Shown in pieces: positions 1 to 8,968 of a stretch of DNA of 64,000 nucleotides. The stretch comes from Nocardia bhagyanarayanae (GTDB taxonomy: Bacteria; Actinomycetota; Actinomycetes; Mycobacteriales; Mycobacteriaceae): NCBI RefSeq assembly GCF_006716565.1, contig NZ_VFPG01000001.1, forward strand, positions 682,001-746,000, given 5' to 3'. Under the pieces are notes generated by a model. The model was given only the letters and a program-made list of their open reading frames with translations, searched no databases and was not told the origin of the DNA. Both the position numbers and the translations under genes were made by a program. How positions within the stretch are numbered: position 1 is the stretch's first letter; every line of letters begins with the position of its first letter.

Positions 1-392
1 CCGCTGGTCACGTAGCCGGGCACCAGGCGGGGGTCGTCCTGCGGCGGGGCGAGCAGGTCGCCGGGCGCGAGATCGCCCGGGCGGATCCGCTGTTCCCACG
101 GCACGAATTCGGGCGCGACCAAGGCGTCCGGGCCGGGCAGCAGCGCGGACTCGCTGACCGTCGCGTGGTCCGCGCCGGGCGGGGCCGCCACGACGACGGC
201 CCACTGCCAGCCGCGGTAGCCGGGCAGGGTGGCCTCGAAACGGTGGGTCGCCGCGCTCTCGTCCTCGACGCTCACACCGAGGTGCGCGCCGACGGCGGAG
301 GGCTCCAACTCCAGGAGCGCACGGCGGGCCAGGTCCGCGGCTTCGGCAAGGACCGGCCGGACGTCGGGCTCCGAAACAGATACTGCGCTCAC
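1..392 (-). CDS. DUF3027 family protein, N-terminal part (truncated by window edge)
   Basis: Reading leftwards from a GTG at 392, an open frame runs off the window edge for about 130 codons. It contains GYRGWQWAVVVA near residue 58, then a TVSE/LLPG stretch and WEQRIRPGDLAPGDLLAP, which match what I recall of the DUF3027 family found next to this locus in mycobacteria (Rv0883c-like). The function of the family is not known. The gene is divergent from the glutaminyl cyclase gene with only 17 bp between the two start codons, so both promoters must overlap the other gene's start. The C-terminal half lies outside the window. Confidence 0.75.
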   Translation of the reverse strand, partial: MSAVSVSEPDVRPVLAEAADLARRALLELEPSAVGAHLGVSVEDESAATHRFEATLPGYRGWQWAVVVAAPPGADHATVSESALLPGPDALVAPEFVPWEQRIRPGDLAPGDLLAPPQDDPRLVPGYVTS

Positions 393-409
393 GGCCTACA
401 TTTTGCCGT

Positions 410-1183
410 ATGGAGCGGAATCGGCGTGCGTTGGCCATCGGTGTGCTCGTCGGCCTGCTCGCGACGTGCGGTTGCGGCGCCGACGAGCCCGAGCCGCCGC
501 GGCTGCGGATCGAGGTCGTCGGCACCCGGCCGCACGATACGGAAGCCTTCACCCAGGGCCTCGAGGTGCACGGCGACGTCCTCTACGAAGGCACCGGACT
601 GCGCGGTCGCTCCACCGTCCGCGCGACGGATCTGCGGACCGGCACCGAACTGGCCCGCGCCGAACTCCCCGCCCGGTATTTCGGCGAGGGCATCGCCAAA
701 GCGGGCGACACGCTGTGGCAGCTCACCTGGCAGGACGGCACCGCTTTCGCGCGCGACCCGGTCACCCTCGCGGCCCGGGCCGAGGCCGCCTACCAGGGCG
801 AGGGCTGGGGACTGTGCGCGCGGAACGGCCGGTTGATCATGAGCGACGGCACGAACACACTGACCTTCCGCGACCCGGCCACCTTCGCCGCCACCGGTTC
901 GGTGACCTTGAAGAACCGCAGGGGCGCGCGTCTGAACGAACTCGATTGCGCGGCGGACGGTTCCGTCTACGCCAACGACTACCCGACGAACCGGATCCTG
1001 CGCATCGACCCGGACACCGGCGAAGTGCTCGGCATCGCCGACGCCGCCGACCTGCTCACCCGCGAGCAGCGCGCCGAGGCAGACGTGCTCAACGGCATCG
1101 CCCAGCTCCCGGGCACCGACCGGTTCCTGATCACCGGGAAGTACTGGCCGACCGTTTTCGAGGTCCGTTTCGTGCCCGCCTGA
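410..1183 (+). CDS. Glutaminyl-peptide cyclotransferase, secreted lipoprotein
   Basis: Predicted to convert N-terminal glutamine of peptides to pyroglutamate with release of ammonia, outside the membrane. The 257-residue product starts with a lipoprotein signal peptide (lipobox LLATCGC, cysteine near residue 21) and continues with the WD-like beta-propeller sequence of the Glu_cyclase_2 family, including FTQGLEV, YEGTGL, EGWGLC and LNELDC. The length fits the family. The ATG lies exactly 7 nt after the hexamer TACATT (397-402), so the message is probably leaderless. The physiological substrate cannot be told from sequence. Confidence 0.85.
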   Translation: MERNRRALAIGVLVGLLATCGCGADEPEPPRLRIEVVGTRPHDTEAFTQGLEVHGDVLYEGTGLRGRSTVRATDLRTGTELARAELPARYFGEGIAKAGDTLWQLTWQDGTAFARDPVTLAARAEAAYQGEGWGLCARNGRLIMSDGTNTLTFRDPATFAATGSVTLKNRRGARLNELDCAADGSVYANDYPTNRILRIDPDTGEVLGIADAADLLTREQRAEADVLNGIAQLPGTDRFLITGKYWPTVFEVRFVPA

Positions 1184-1272
1184 GTCGCGGACGGACGCGA
1201 GGAACGTCACTATCGCCCCCCAACGGGGAGCGCCGGTGCGTTCCCGTCGCCGTAGTACGACAGAATTGAGGA

Positions 1273-3102
1273 GTGACTACTCCGCGCGATCCCTTCGGTC
1301 CCGAGCGTGGTCCATGGGATGGCGAGGAGGCGCCGATCGAACGGCATCCCGGCTACGACCGGTATCCCCCGCCCAACGCGCCCGCCCGGCGCAGGCCGCT
1401 GCCGCCGCTCGATCCCAGCCGCAACGCGCCGCAGCGCGGCCCGCTCGGCCCGTTGCGCAAACCGCCGCCGGAACCCGACCCGCACGCACCAACCCGCAGG
1501 ATCGGCCGCCGCGGGCAGCCCGACGAGCCGACACGCAAGACCTCGCGCCGCGTCTTCCCGCAGCAGCCCGCCGACACCAAGCGCTTCGAGGCGCCGGACC
1601 TGCCGCCCGAACCGGCGCAGCCGGAACCAGCCGCACCGCAGAGCGAGCAGCGCACGCCGCGCAAACTGACCGTCACCAGGGTCGCCGCGCTGCGCGGCCG
1701 GGAGCTGACCGAGAAGGGCATCGCCACCTTCCAGCGCGCGGCCAAGGCCGACGGCGCGGACAAGTCCGGCCTCACCGCGCTGACCTACGCCACGATGGCG
1801 AACTTCGCGCTGGACGCCGCGATCGCGGTGTCGCTGGCCAACACGCTGTTCTTCGCGAGCGCCACCGCGGAGAGCAAGTCCAACGTCGCGCTGTACCTGT
1901 TGATCACCATCGCGCCGTTCGCGGTGATCGCGCCGCTGATCGGCCCGCTGCTCGACCGCTTGCAGCGCGGCCGCAGGCTCGCGCTCGCCACCTCGTTCGG
2001 CGTGCGAGCCGTGCTCGCCGTGGTGCTGATCTTGCAGTTCGACACCTGGGCGCTGTATCCGCTCGCGCTGTGCATGATGATCGGCAGCAAGTCGTTCTCG
2101 GTGCTCAAGAGCGCCGTGACACCGCGCGTGCTTCCACCGGACATCGACTTGGTGCGCACCAATTCCCGGCTCACCGTCTTCGGTCTGGTCGGCGGCACCA
2201 TCGGCGCGGGCACGGTCGCGGCGCTGATCGCGGCGATCGCGGGATCGACGGGCGCGCTCGTGCTCGCCGTGCTGATCGCGGCCGGGGGGACCTACCTGAG
2301 CCTGCGCATCCCGCGGTGGGTGGAGGTGACCGAGGGCGAGGTGCCCGCGACCCTGAGCTACCACGGCGACGACGCGCACACGGAGATACTGCGTGAGGGC
2401 GCCCAGTCCGCCGTGCCCGCCCGTAAACGCAGGCAGCCGCTCGGCCGCGCGGTCGTCACCGGACTGTGGGGCAACAGCGCAATCCGCGTGCTGACCGGCT
2501 TCCTCACCTTCTACGTGGCGTTCGTGGCCAAGGCGACGGAGCACCGGCCGGTGCAACAGGCGGCGATGCTCGGCGTGGTCGGCGCGGCCGCCGCCATCGG
2601 CAACTTCACCGGCAACGCCACCGGAGCCCGGCTCGCGCTCGGCAGGCCATCGCTGATCGTGCTCGGCTGCACCGCCGCGTGCACCGGGGTCGCGGTGTTC
2701 GCGATCTTCGCCGACAACCTGCTCGGCGCGGCGGTGGCGACCTTGGTCGCGGCCGGCGCGAGCGCGCTGGCGAAGGTGTCGCTGGACGCGTCGATCCAGG
2801 ACGATCTGCCGCCGGAGTCGATCGCCTCCGGCTTCGGCCGCTCGGAGACCGTGCTGCAACTGAGCTGGGTGGTCGGCGGCGCGGCGGGCGTGCTGCTGCC
2901 GACCGACTACTGGAAGGGCTTCGCGGTCGTTTCGGGAATACTCGTGGTCGGACTGATCCAGACCTTCGTCAGCTACCGCGGCCACTCGCTGTTGCCCGGC
3001 TTCGGCGGGAACCGGCCGCAGCACGCGGAACAGGAAGTGCCCGCGGCGCGGAAACCGCACGGCGACGGCATCCAACGAGAAACGGGAGATCCGATCTGGT
3101 GA
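1273..3102 (+). CDS. MFS-type transporter with long proline-rich N-terminal extension
   Basis: A 609-residue membrane protein with about twelve predicted transmembrane segments between residues 165 and 590, resembling the Major Facilitator Superfamily and what I recall of mycobacterial Rv0876c. The first 130 residues are polar and rich in proline and arginine and should be cytoplasmic. The substrate is unknown. The start is GTG with GAGGA directly against it, so either the Shine-Dalgarno is poorly spaced or translation is leaderless; the exact start is therefore uncertain. The stop codon overlaps the next gene's GTG by four bases, indicating translational coupling. Confidence 0.8.
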   Translation: MTTPRDPFGPERGPWDGEEAPIERHPGYDRYPPPNAPARRRPLPPLDPSRNAPQRGPLGPLRKPPPEPDPHAPTRRIGRRGQPDEPTRKTSRRVFPQQPADTKRFEAPDLPPEPAQPEPAAPQSEQRTPRKLTVTRVAALRGRELTEKGIATFQRAAKADGADKSGLTALTYATMANFALDAAIAVSLANTLFFASATAESKSNVALYLLITIAPFAVIAPLIGPLLDRLQRGRRLALATSFGVRAVLAVVLILQFDTWALYPLALCMMIGSKSFSVLKSAVTPRVLPPDIDLVRTNSRLTVFGLVGGTIGAGTVAALIAAIAGSTGALVLAVLIAAGGTYLSLRIPRWVEVTEGEVPATLSYHGDDAHTEILREGAQSAVPARKRRQPLGRAVVTGLWGNSAIRVLTGFLTFYVAFVAKATEHRPVQQAAMLGVVGAAAAIGNFTGNATGARLALGRPSLIVLGCTAACTGVAVFAIFADNLLGAAVATLVAAGASALAKVSLDASIQDDLPPESIASGFGRSETVLQLSWVVGGAAGVLLPTDYWKGFAVVSGILVVGLIQTFVSYRGHSLLPGFGGNRPQHAEQEVPAARKPHGDGIQRETGDPIW

Positions 3103-3626
3103 ACAAGCTCTCTGGCCGCACCGTCGCGGCGCTTGTCGGAGTCGCGCTGACGCTCGTCGTCGCCGCCGTCGTCGTCGTGGTGACCGTGGCGGTGCGCAAC
3201 GCCCCCGAGCACGACCCCGAGATCACCGCCTACGCGCACGGCAAGGCGGTGACCGTGCCGCCGTACCAGTACTGCGACATCAGGATCGTCGGCGAAGAGC
3301 AGCTCGACCTGTCCAATTGCCGCCAGGGCGAATCCATTGATCTAGAGGTGCCCCCCGGTTATCCGCTGCAACTGTCGCTGCCGTCCTCGATCGCGGACGC
3401 GCCGTGGCTGGCGCAGCTGGTCTACGCGCTGCCCAACGGCGACATCGTGGATCGGGTCATCAGCCACAACGACTATCCCGACGCCCTCGCGCTCACCATC
3501 GATTCGCGTCCGCTGCCCGAACTCCGGCTCATCGGTGTGGAATTGCAGCTGCCGGTGCCCGCGATCGACGAGAGCGGCAGGGAGACAACCGTTCCGCACG
3601 CCGCCTGGTCGATCCGCACGGCCTGA
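3099..3626 (+). CDS. DUF2771 family membrane-anchored protein
   Basis: The 175-residue product has one N-terminal hydrophobic segment (about residues 8-29, rich in Val and Ala) followed by an extracytoplasmic domain with YQYCDI and LSNC, two cysteines that could form a disulfide. It matches the DUF2771 family as I recall it in mycobacteria (Rv0875c-like), with no known function. GTG at 3099 overlaps the stop of the MFS gene (GTGA), so the two proteins are probably made together and may act together at the membrane. Confidence 0.75.
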   Translation: MNKLSGRTVAALVGVALTLVVAAVVVVVTVAVRNAPEHDPEITAYAHGKAVTVPPYQYCDIRIVGEEQLDLSNCRQGESIDLEVPPGYPLQLSLPSSIADAPWLAQLVYALPNGDIVDRVISHNDYPDALALTIDSRPLPELRLIGVELQLPVPAIDESGRETTVPHAAWSIRTA

Positions 3627-3737
3627 CCGCTCGATCCGCCGGGCGCACACGGCATCCCGGCGGATCGGCCGAAATGCGTACCCCACCTTCGCTTCGGCCA
3701 TGCGCGGGCTATCGACGGACTACGTCCGCTGTGTCGA

Positions 3738-4163
3738 TCAGTGGTCGAGTTCGCGCGCGACGGCCCGGACGACCTCGGAAATGGTGCGGGCGGACTTGCG
3801 ATCCGGGTACCGGCCCTTGCGCAGGTCCGGCTGCACCTTGGTCTCCAGCAGGGTGATCATGTCCTCGACCATCCCGTGCAGCTCGTCGGGCGTGCGGCGC
3901 GGGCCCGCGGGCTCCTTGCGGGCGTTGCGGTCGCGATCCTGGCCCTGCCGCACCGACGGCGGCGCCTCGAGCAGCTTCAGGCTCAGCGCCTGCGGCCCGC
4001 GACGGCCCGCGGCCATGCCGAATTCGACACGCTGCCCGGGCTTCAGGCCTTCGACACCGTCGGGCAGCGCGGACGAGCGGACATAGACATCCTCACCCTC
4101 GTCCTGGGAAAGGAAGCCGAAGCCCTTTTCGACGTCGTACCACTTCACCCTGCCGGTCGGCAC
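3738..4163 (-). CDS. Cold-shock domain protein with C-terminal extension (CspB-like)
   Basis: Residues 1-65 form a cold-shock OB fold with the RNA-binding motifs [15 protein letters not shown] and [12 protein letters not shown]-terminal tail of about 75 residues is charged and helical ([18 protein letters not shown]) and absent from ordinary 67-residue Csp proteins; mycobacterial CspB has a similar long form. It should bind single-stranded RNA or DNA. I chose the GTG giving [10 protein letters not shown] because it matches the family start; in-frame GTGs at 4172 and 4190 would add 3 or 9 residues. It is convergent with the DUF2771 gene. Confidence 0.85.
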   Translation of the reverse strand: MPTGRVKWYDVEKGFGFLSQDEGEDVYVRSSALPDGVEGLKPGQRVEFGMAAGRRGPQALSLKLLEAPPSVRQGQDRDRNARKEPAGPRRTPDELHGMVEDMITLLETKVQPDLRKGRYPDRKSARTISEVVRAVARELDH

Positions 4164-4366
4164 TGCGCTCACCCGTTCATCATTCGACACCCGGACCCGG
4201 TCGGTCCGAGCACATCCGTCTGCTCGAAACTGCGCGGCGAATCCCCGCCGGGAGCAGCTCCTGTCAGTTTGCGAAAAGAACGCGCCCCACAAGCCTGTAG
4301 GACGCGATTGTCATCGAGTCTACCCCGGTGGCAATAACCGAAGCACATCAGTTTTACGGTCGAGAG

Positions 4367-4609
4367 GTGACGAACCCTTCCGCGCCGCCGCCGCCGAGCG
4401 ACTCGCCGCGCCGCTCCGGAGATTGGTTGTTGAAGCTCGCGCTCGCTCTGTTCGCGATCGGATTGCTGGCGATCATCGCGATCTTCCTGACGCCGATACT
4501 CACCGACGGCCTGCCGGGACTGTGGCTGTACCTGCTCGCGATGCTCGCGCCGGTCGGCTTCCTCTGCGCGCTGGTGTTCGCGCTGTGGTCCGGCCGCCGG
4601 TCCAGATGA
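4367..4609 (+). CDS. Small two-helix membrane protein, unknown function
   Basis: An 80-residue protein with a polar proline-rich N-terminus (PSAPPPPSD) and two hydrophobic segments at about residues 23-44 and 50-73, ending in SGRRSR. From memory a similar small membrane protein sits beside the cold-shock gene in mycobacteria (Rv0870c). GTG at 4367 is 6 nt after TACGGT (4355-4360), which supports a leaderless start there rather than the longer open frame beginning at 4328. No functional motif is visible. Confidence 0.6.
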   Translation: MTNPSAPPPPSDSPRRSGDWLLKLALALFAIGLLAIIAIFLTPILTDGLPGLWLYLLAMLAPVGFLCALVFALWSGRRSR

Positions 4610-4814
4610 CCGCGAACTGGGTACCCGACCGGTTCGTTACCCACTCCGAGGTGTGATCCTCGTCACATCACGGATAGGTCACGGAGCGGCAACGATGGCG
4701 GACCAGCGGCGTGGCGTACCTCTCTAGCTGCGCAGAAGCGACCTGGCTCACGTCGAGACCACTTCGAGACCCGCGCGTACACGCCGGTTATCAAATGGTG
4801 ATTTTTCGCGCGGA

Positions 4815-4976
4815 TCGACGTACGGTCTATCCCAGCCGGGACACCCGGCACCACCGGCCCGCCGCACCGAACCTCGCCCCGCGGGTACCGGACCCCGACG
4901 GAAACAGGGGCGAGGGCGGGACGGACGACCTCTCAGTCCGAACCCGAGCGAAACCTCGCAGGTGCGGACGAGAGGA
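4815..4976 (+). promoter_or_regulatory. Probable ydaO-type c-di-AMP riboswitch upstream of rpf
   Basis: The 330-bp gap before rpf contains CTCAGTCCGAACCCGA near 4934, then ACCTCGCAGG about 6 nt later, followed by GAGAGGAAG close to the start codon. A GC-rich stem region around 4860-4925 precedes it. These blocks match the conserved 3' core of actinobacterial ydaO (c-di-AMP) riboswitches, which are known upstream of rpfA genes in Streptomyces. Boundaries are approximate because I could not fold it. The expected effect is reduced rpf expression when c-di-AMP is high. Confidence 0.68.
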
Positions 4977-4987
4977 AGACACCCGAT

Positions 4988-5617
4988 ATGAGTGGACGCC
5001 ATCGCAAGCCGACCTCCACCGGGCGCACCGTAGCCAAGGTCGCCGTCACCGGCGCGATCTTCGGCACCGCAGGTGTGGCCCTCGCTGGAAACGCCAGCGC
5101 GGCTCCCGACTCCGACTGGGATCGCCTCGCACAGTGCGAAGCCGGCGGCAACTGGGGCATCAACACCGGCAACGGTTTCCAGGGCGGCCTGCAGTTCTCC
5201 CCGAGCACCTGGAACTCGCACGGCGGCCAGGAATTCGCCGCCACCGCCAACCAGGCCTCCCGCGAAGAGCAGATCGTCGTCGCCGAAAAGGTCCTGGCCT
5301 CGCAGGGCTGGGGCGCTTGGCCGTCGTGCTCGGCCAAGCTGGGGCTGAAGAGCGCCCCGACGCCGCGCAGCGCTCCGGCCACCGCGGAGACTCCGCGCTG
5401 GAACCCCGAGCCGTCCGCACCGCAGGCCCAGGCCGCCGACGCCAACCAGGAGATCTTCCAGGCCGTCGACCGCGCGATCGCCGCGGTGCAGCAGCAGGGC
5501 GTGCAGATTCCGCAGCCCGCACTCGATTTCTTCAACGCCGCCAAGGCGAACGGGGTCACGCTGGACCCCGCGGTCGTGAACTTCTACGAGGCGAACAAGG
5601 GCCTGCTGCCCTCCTGA
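4988..5617 (+). CDS. rpfA: Resuscitation-promoting factor (secreted lytic transglycosylase)
   Basis: A 209-residue secreted muralytic enzyme. The signal peptide spans residues 1 to about 38 (cleavage near NASA-AP). The Rpf domain follows, with catalytic Glu51 in QCEAGGNWGINTGNGF, the conserved GGLQFSPSTW and a probable Cys50-Cys114 disulfide. The C-terminal 90 residues are Pro/Ala-rich, then helical, and may tether the protein at the wall. It should cleave peptidoglycan during growth or exit from dormancy. An AGGAAG Shine-Dalgarno lies 9 nt upstream. The long leader carries the likely c-di-AMP riboswitch. Which rpf paralogue this is cannot be settled from one window. Confidence 0.9.
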   Translation: MSGRHRKPTSTGRTVAKVAVTGAIFGTAGVALAGNASAAPDSDWDRLAQCEAGGNWGINTGNGFQGGLQFSPSTWNSHGGQEFAATANQASREEQIVVAEKVLASQGWGAWPSCSAKLGLKSAPTPRSAPATAETPRWNPEPSAPQAQAADANQEIFQAVDRAIAAVQQQGVQIPQPALDFFNAAKANGVTLDPAVVNFYEANKGLLPS

Positions 5618-5691
5618 GTCTCGTTCACACACAAGGCGTACCTCCGCATTCGCTCCGGCCGCGCGCGTCTATCGACGGACTTCGTGCGGCA

Positions 5692-5741
5692 GTACGAACA
5701 AGGCCCCCGCATCAACGAGGATGCGGGGGCCTTGTTCGTAC
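5692..5741. terminator. Bidirectional terminator, perfect 22-bp stem
   Basis: Arms 5692-5713 and 5720-5741 are perfectly complementary over 22 bp around a 6-nt loop (AACGAG). The arms end in AACAAGGC / GCCTTGTT, so T-richness is available on both strands. It lies between the convergent rpf and the small gene at 5762-5950. Confidence 0.9.
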
Positions 5742-5761
5742 CTGCGGCCGTGTCGGCGAGG

Positions 5762-5950
5762 TCAGCGGTTGATCACCGTGTGCGGATGCACGTAGGCCAG
5801 CTGCTCGGCCGGGACGGGAAACTCGGTGTCCTCGCCGTAGGGAGACAGACCACCGGAACGGGTCGACGAGAGCTCGGTGACCGCGTGATCACCATCGGCC
5901 ACCTGGGGCCAGCCGTTGTCGACATAGGGTTTCTTCGATTTGTTCACCAC
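5762..5950 (-). CDS. Small conserved-looking hypothetical protein (62 aa)
   Basis: A 62-residue soluble protein beginning [17 protein letters not shown] and ending HPHTVINR, without a signal or membrane segment. The start is one of two adjacent GTG codons (5950 or 5947). The first is 6 nt after TAGCAT (5957-5962, minus strand), consistent with a leaderless message. It is divergent from the gene at 6025, whose own -10 box is at 6012-6017, and ends at a strong shared terminator. From memory, small proteins with the PYVDNGWP motif occur at this position in mycobacteria, but the function is unknown. Confidence 0.65.
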   Translation of the reverse strand: MVNKSKKPYVDNGWPQVADGDHAVTELSSTRSGGLSPYGEDTEFPVPAEQLAYVHPHTVINR

Positions 5951-6024
5951 GCCCTCATGCTAGCGGGCGCGGGACAAGTGTCCTGGCCCGGCAGGGGAAG
6001 CGACGCCGCACTAGGCTGGATCGG

Positions 6025-8322
6025 ATGACCGTGACCAGTGCCCTTGCCGCGTGGCTCGGGGCGCGCAGCGACGACCAGCTGGTGCAGCTGTTGCAGCTGC
6101 GGCCCGATCTCGCTGTGCCGCTGCCCTCCTCGATGGCGGTGCTCGCGGCGAGGGCCGAACAGCGCGCGTCGGTGCTGCGCGCCACCGACGATCTGAACAC
6201 CCTCGACTTCGCCATCGTGGAAACTCTTGCCGTGCACAGCGCCTCGCGGGCTCCGGGCGACGGCACGCCGCTGACCCGAAAGGCGCTGCACGCGCAATTG
6301 AAAGGACGCGCGACCAAGGCCGCGATCGAGGAATCGCTCGACCGTCTGACGGCCCGCGCGCTGGTCTGGCTCGACGGTGACGATCTGCACTTGGTCGCAG
6401 CGGCGGCCGAGGCGCTGCCGTGGCCGATCGGCAGCACCACCGAGCTGCCCGACGCGCTCACCGAAGCCGAGGTCGTCACGGCGCTGGCCGCCGTCTCGCC
6501 CGCCGAACGCGCCCTGCTGGAGAAGCTGGCGAGCACCGGTCCGCGCGGCCGCACCAGGGACGCAGCGCCGGGCACCCCGGCCGACCGTCCGGTGCAGCAG
6601 CTGCTCGCGCGCAGGCTGTTGCACCGGATCGACGACGAGACCGTGGAACTGCCGATCACGGTCGGCCAGGTGTTGCGCCGCGAGCCGGTCACCCATCCAC
6701 ACTCGCTCACGCCCCCGAAGCCGGAGCCGGCCAAGTACGCACCCGCCGACGTCAACGCCGTCGCGGCGGGCGAGGTCGGCGAGCTGCTGCGCCACTGCGC
6801 CGACATCATCGAGGCGCTCGGGCAGACGCCCGCACCCGCACTGCGCGCGGGCGGACTCGGCGTACGGGAACTGCGCCGAGTCGCCAAGCAGACCGGCGTC
6901 GACGAGACGCGGGCCGGCCTGCTCGTCGAACTGCTCGCGGCCGCGAAGCTCATCGAGAAGGGCCAGCCGGACCCACCGCCGGATTTCGACTCCGTGGACG
7001 ACTACTGGGCGCCGACGCCCGCCGCCGACGCCTGGCTGGACGGGCCCCCCGCGCGGCGCTGGACCGTGCTCGCGATGGTGTGGCTCGATCTGGACCGGAT
7101 GCCGTGGATGATCGGCATGCGCGACGCGAACGACAAACCGCTCGCCGCGCTCTCCCTGGAACTGCGCACCCCGACCGCGCCGCGGGACCGGCGCGCCGTT
7201 CTGGAACTGCTCGCCGAGTTCCCGTCCGGCAGCGCGCTCGATCCCACCGACATCGGCCGCATCCTGGCCTGGCGACAGCCGCGCTGGCGCAGGCACTTCC
7301 GGCGCGAGGCGATCGAGAACACGGTGCGCGAGGCGGCCGAGGTCGGTCTCGTCGGACGCGGCGCGCTCGGCTCGCCCGGCCGTGCGCTGCTGCACGGCGG
7401 AGTGACCAGCGCGGCGGACGCCGAGGCCGCCATGGAGGAGGCGCTGCCCGCCCCGGTCGACCACGTCCTGGTGCAGGCCGACCTGACGGTGATCGCGCCC
7501 GGCCCGCTGACACCCGAGCTGCAACAGCGGGTCGCGCTCGTCGCGGACGTCGAATCGGCGGGTGCGGCAACGGTTTATCGCATCGGCGAGGACTCGGTGC
7601 GGCGCGCGCTCGACGCCGGGCTGACGGCCGCCGAGCTGCACACGCTGTTCACCACGCACTCCCGCACGCCGATCCCGCAGGCACTGACCTATCTCATCGA
7701 TGACGTGGCCCGCAGGCACGGCAGGCTGCGCGCGGGCATGGCGCAATCGTTCGTGCGCAGCGACGACCCGACGCTGCTCGCGCAGGTGCTGGCGGCGCCG
7801 GTCGCGGGCGCGCTCGCGCTGCGCGCGGTGGCGCCGACCGTCGCGATCTCGCAGGCGCCGCTCGGCGAAGTGCTCGAGCAGCTGCGTGCGGCCGGATTCG
7901 CGCCTGCGGGCGAGGATTCGGCGGGCGCGATCGTGGATCTGCGCACGCGCGGCGCGCGGATCTCGGTGCGGCCGAACGCGCGTCAGGCCTACCGGCCGTC
8001 ACCGCCGAGCACCGAACAACTCGAGCTGCTCGTCGCCGAACTCAGGGCGGGAGAACGGGCGGCGAGCGCCCGCTCGGGTCAGTCGGTGCGAACCGACGGC
8101 ACCAGAACGAGCACGGCCGCCACACTCGCGCTGCTGCAATTGGCGGCACGGGTGCGGCGGCCGGTCAACATCGGCTACGTCGACGCCTCGGGCGTCGCGT
8201 CCCAGCGCGTCGTCGAGCCGTTGAAGGTCGGCAACGGGCAACTCGACGCGCTCGACCCGGTGACGGGCGCGGTCCGGCACTTCACGTTGCACCGGATCGC
8301 ATCGGTCGCGCTGCTGGAGTGA
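6025..8322 (+). CDS. Helicase-associated protein with XPB-like and WYL-like regions
   Basis: A 765-residue protein of the actinobacterial family usually annotated as helicase-associated (Rv0862c-like in mycobacteria). The section around residues 470-560 (DHVLVQADLTVIAPGPL to YLIDDVARRHG) resembles the Helicase_C_3 / XPB-Ssl2 C-terminal-like domain. The last 65 residues (VNIGYVDASGVASQRVVEPL to HRIASVALLE) look like a WYL ligand-binding fold. There is no Walker motif, so it is not itself a helicase. It is near the XPB-type helicase gene (12886-14544) and could act with it in DNA repair, which is inference. ATG is 7 nt after TAGGCT (6012-6017): leaderless. Confidence 0.75.
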   Translation: MTVTSALAAWLGARSDDQLVQLLQLRPDLAVPLPSSMAVLAARAEQRASVLRATDDLNTLDFAIVETLAVHSASRAPGDGTPLTRKALHAQLKGRATKAAIEESLDRLTARALVWLDGDDLHLVAAAAEALPWPIGSTTELPDALTEAEVVTALAAVSPAERALLEKLASTGPRGRTRDAAPGTPADRPVQQLLARRLLHRIDDETVELPITVGQVLRREPVTHPHSLTPPKPEPAKYAPADVNAVAAGEVGELLRHCADIIEALGQTPAPALRAGGLGVRELRRVAKQTGVDETRAGLLVELLAAAKLIEKGQPDPPPDFDSVDDYWAPTPAADAWLDGPPARRWTVLAMVWLDLDRMPWMIGMRDANDKPLAALSLELRTPTAPRDRRAVLELLAEFPSGSALDPTDIGRILAWRQPRWRRHFRREAIENTVREAAEVGLVGRGALGSPGRALLHGGVTSAADAEAAMEEALPAPVDHVLVQADLTVIAPGPLTPELQQRVALVADVESAGAATVYRIGEDSVRRALDAGLTAAELHTLFTTHSRTPIPQALTYLIDDVARRHGRLRAGMAQSFVRSDDPTLLAQVLAAPVAGALALRAVAPTVAISQAPLGEVLEQLRAAGFAPAGEDSAGAIVDLRTRGARISVRPNARQAYRPSPPSTEQLELLVAELRAGERAASARSGQSVRTDGTRTSTAATLALLQLAARVRRPVNIGYVDASGVASQRVVEPLKVGNGQLDALDPVTGAVRHFTLHRIASVALLE

Positions 8323-8850
8323 TCAGCTGTTGGGCTTGCCCACGCAGAACAGGGTCTTCGGGTCGGACACGGTGATGAACTCCGTGGCGCTCTCGCAGAG
8401 CAGTTCGTCGGTCTGGCCGTCGACACGCTGCAGAACCTTGAAGGTCGCCTCGGTCGAAGAGCAGTCGACCCACTTGTACGGCGAGGTGCCCACGTCGTTG
8501 TAGCAGCTGCCCTGCGCGAAGTTCGGCGCCAGGCACAGGAACGCGGTGCCGCCGCCCGCCAGCTGTTCGGTGTAGCTGGTGTATTCCTTCGACGCGCATT
8601 CGGTCTGCTGGTCGAAGCTCTGGTGCACCTTGTACACGGCCTTCGGCGAGGAGCACTCGACCGGCTCGCCCTCGGTGGCGGTGGGCGAGTTGTCGGTGAT
8701 GTTGATGCAGTCACCGACCTTCGTCTTGGCCACGTCGGACTTGGTTGCGTTGTCGATCGTCGAACAGCCGGTCACCGCGGCCGCGAGGGCGGCCACCGCC
8801 AGGAGGGCGAGCACGACACGTGCCAGCAGCCTCGTTCCTGGGAACTTCAC
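8323..8850 (-). CDS. LppU-like lipoprotein, unknown function
   Basis: A 175-residue lipoprotein: basic N-terminus, hydrophobic core (VVLALLAVAALAAAVTGC) with the lipobox cysteine near residue 29, then an extracellular domain with seven further cysteines, including GDCIN, VECSS, ECASK, FLCLAP and LLCES. The spaced GDC / C-SS pattern resembles the LppU/SCO3897 group in actinobacteria. GTG at 8850 is preceded by GAGAGAGG at 7-8 nt, a better start than the upstream in-frame codon at 8880. It is convergent and abutting with the helicase-associated gene, with no gap between the stops. Confidence 0.75.
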   Translation of the reverse strand: MKFPGTRLLARVVLALLAVAALAAAVTGCSTIDNATKSDVAKTKVGDCINITDNSPTATEGEPVECSSPKAVYKVHQSFDQQTECASKEYTSYTEQLAGGGTAFLCLAPNFAQGSCYNDVGTSPYKWVDCSSTEATFKVLQRVDGQTDELLCESATEFITVSDPKTLFCVGKPNS

Positions 8851-8968
8851 GGGAAAACCTCTCTCACCGAATACGTTCACGGGCGTGAACGCGGTGAGGA
8901 TACCCGCACGATCGCGGTGGCCGCATCAGCTCGGTCCGGCGCGGGGCCCGCGCGAGGCCGTAGCTGGT

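Noticed and set aside
1236..3075. Long open frames on both strands opposite and alongside the MFS gene (up to 621 codons)
   Set aside because: Arg/Pro/Ala-rich shadow frames caused by high GC; the + frame 1273-3102 has hydrophobic helices and a coupled downstream gene.
5944..7746. 600-codon frame on the minus strand opposite the helicase-associated gene
   Set aside because: Composition is Arg/Gly/His-rich without domains; the plus-strand frame matches a known family and has a proper promoter.
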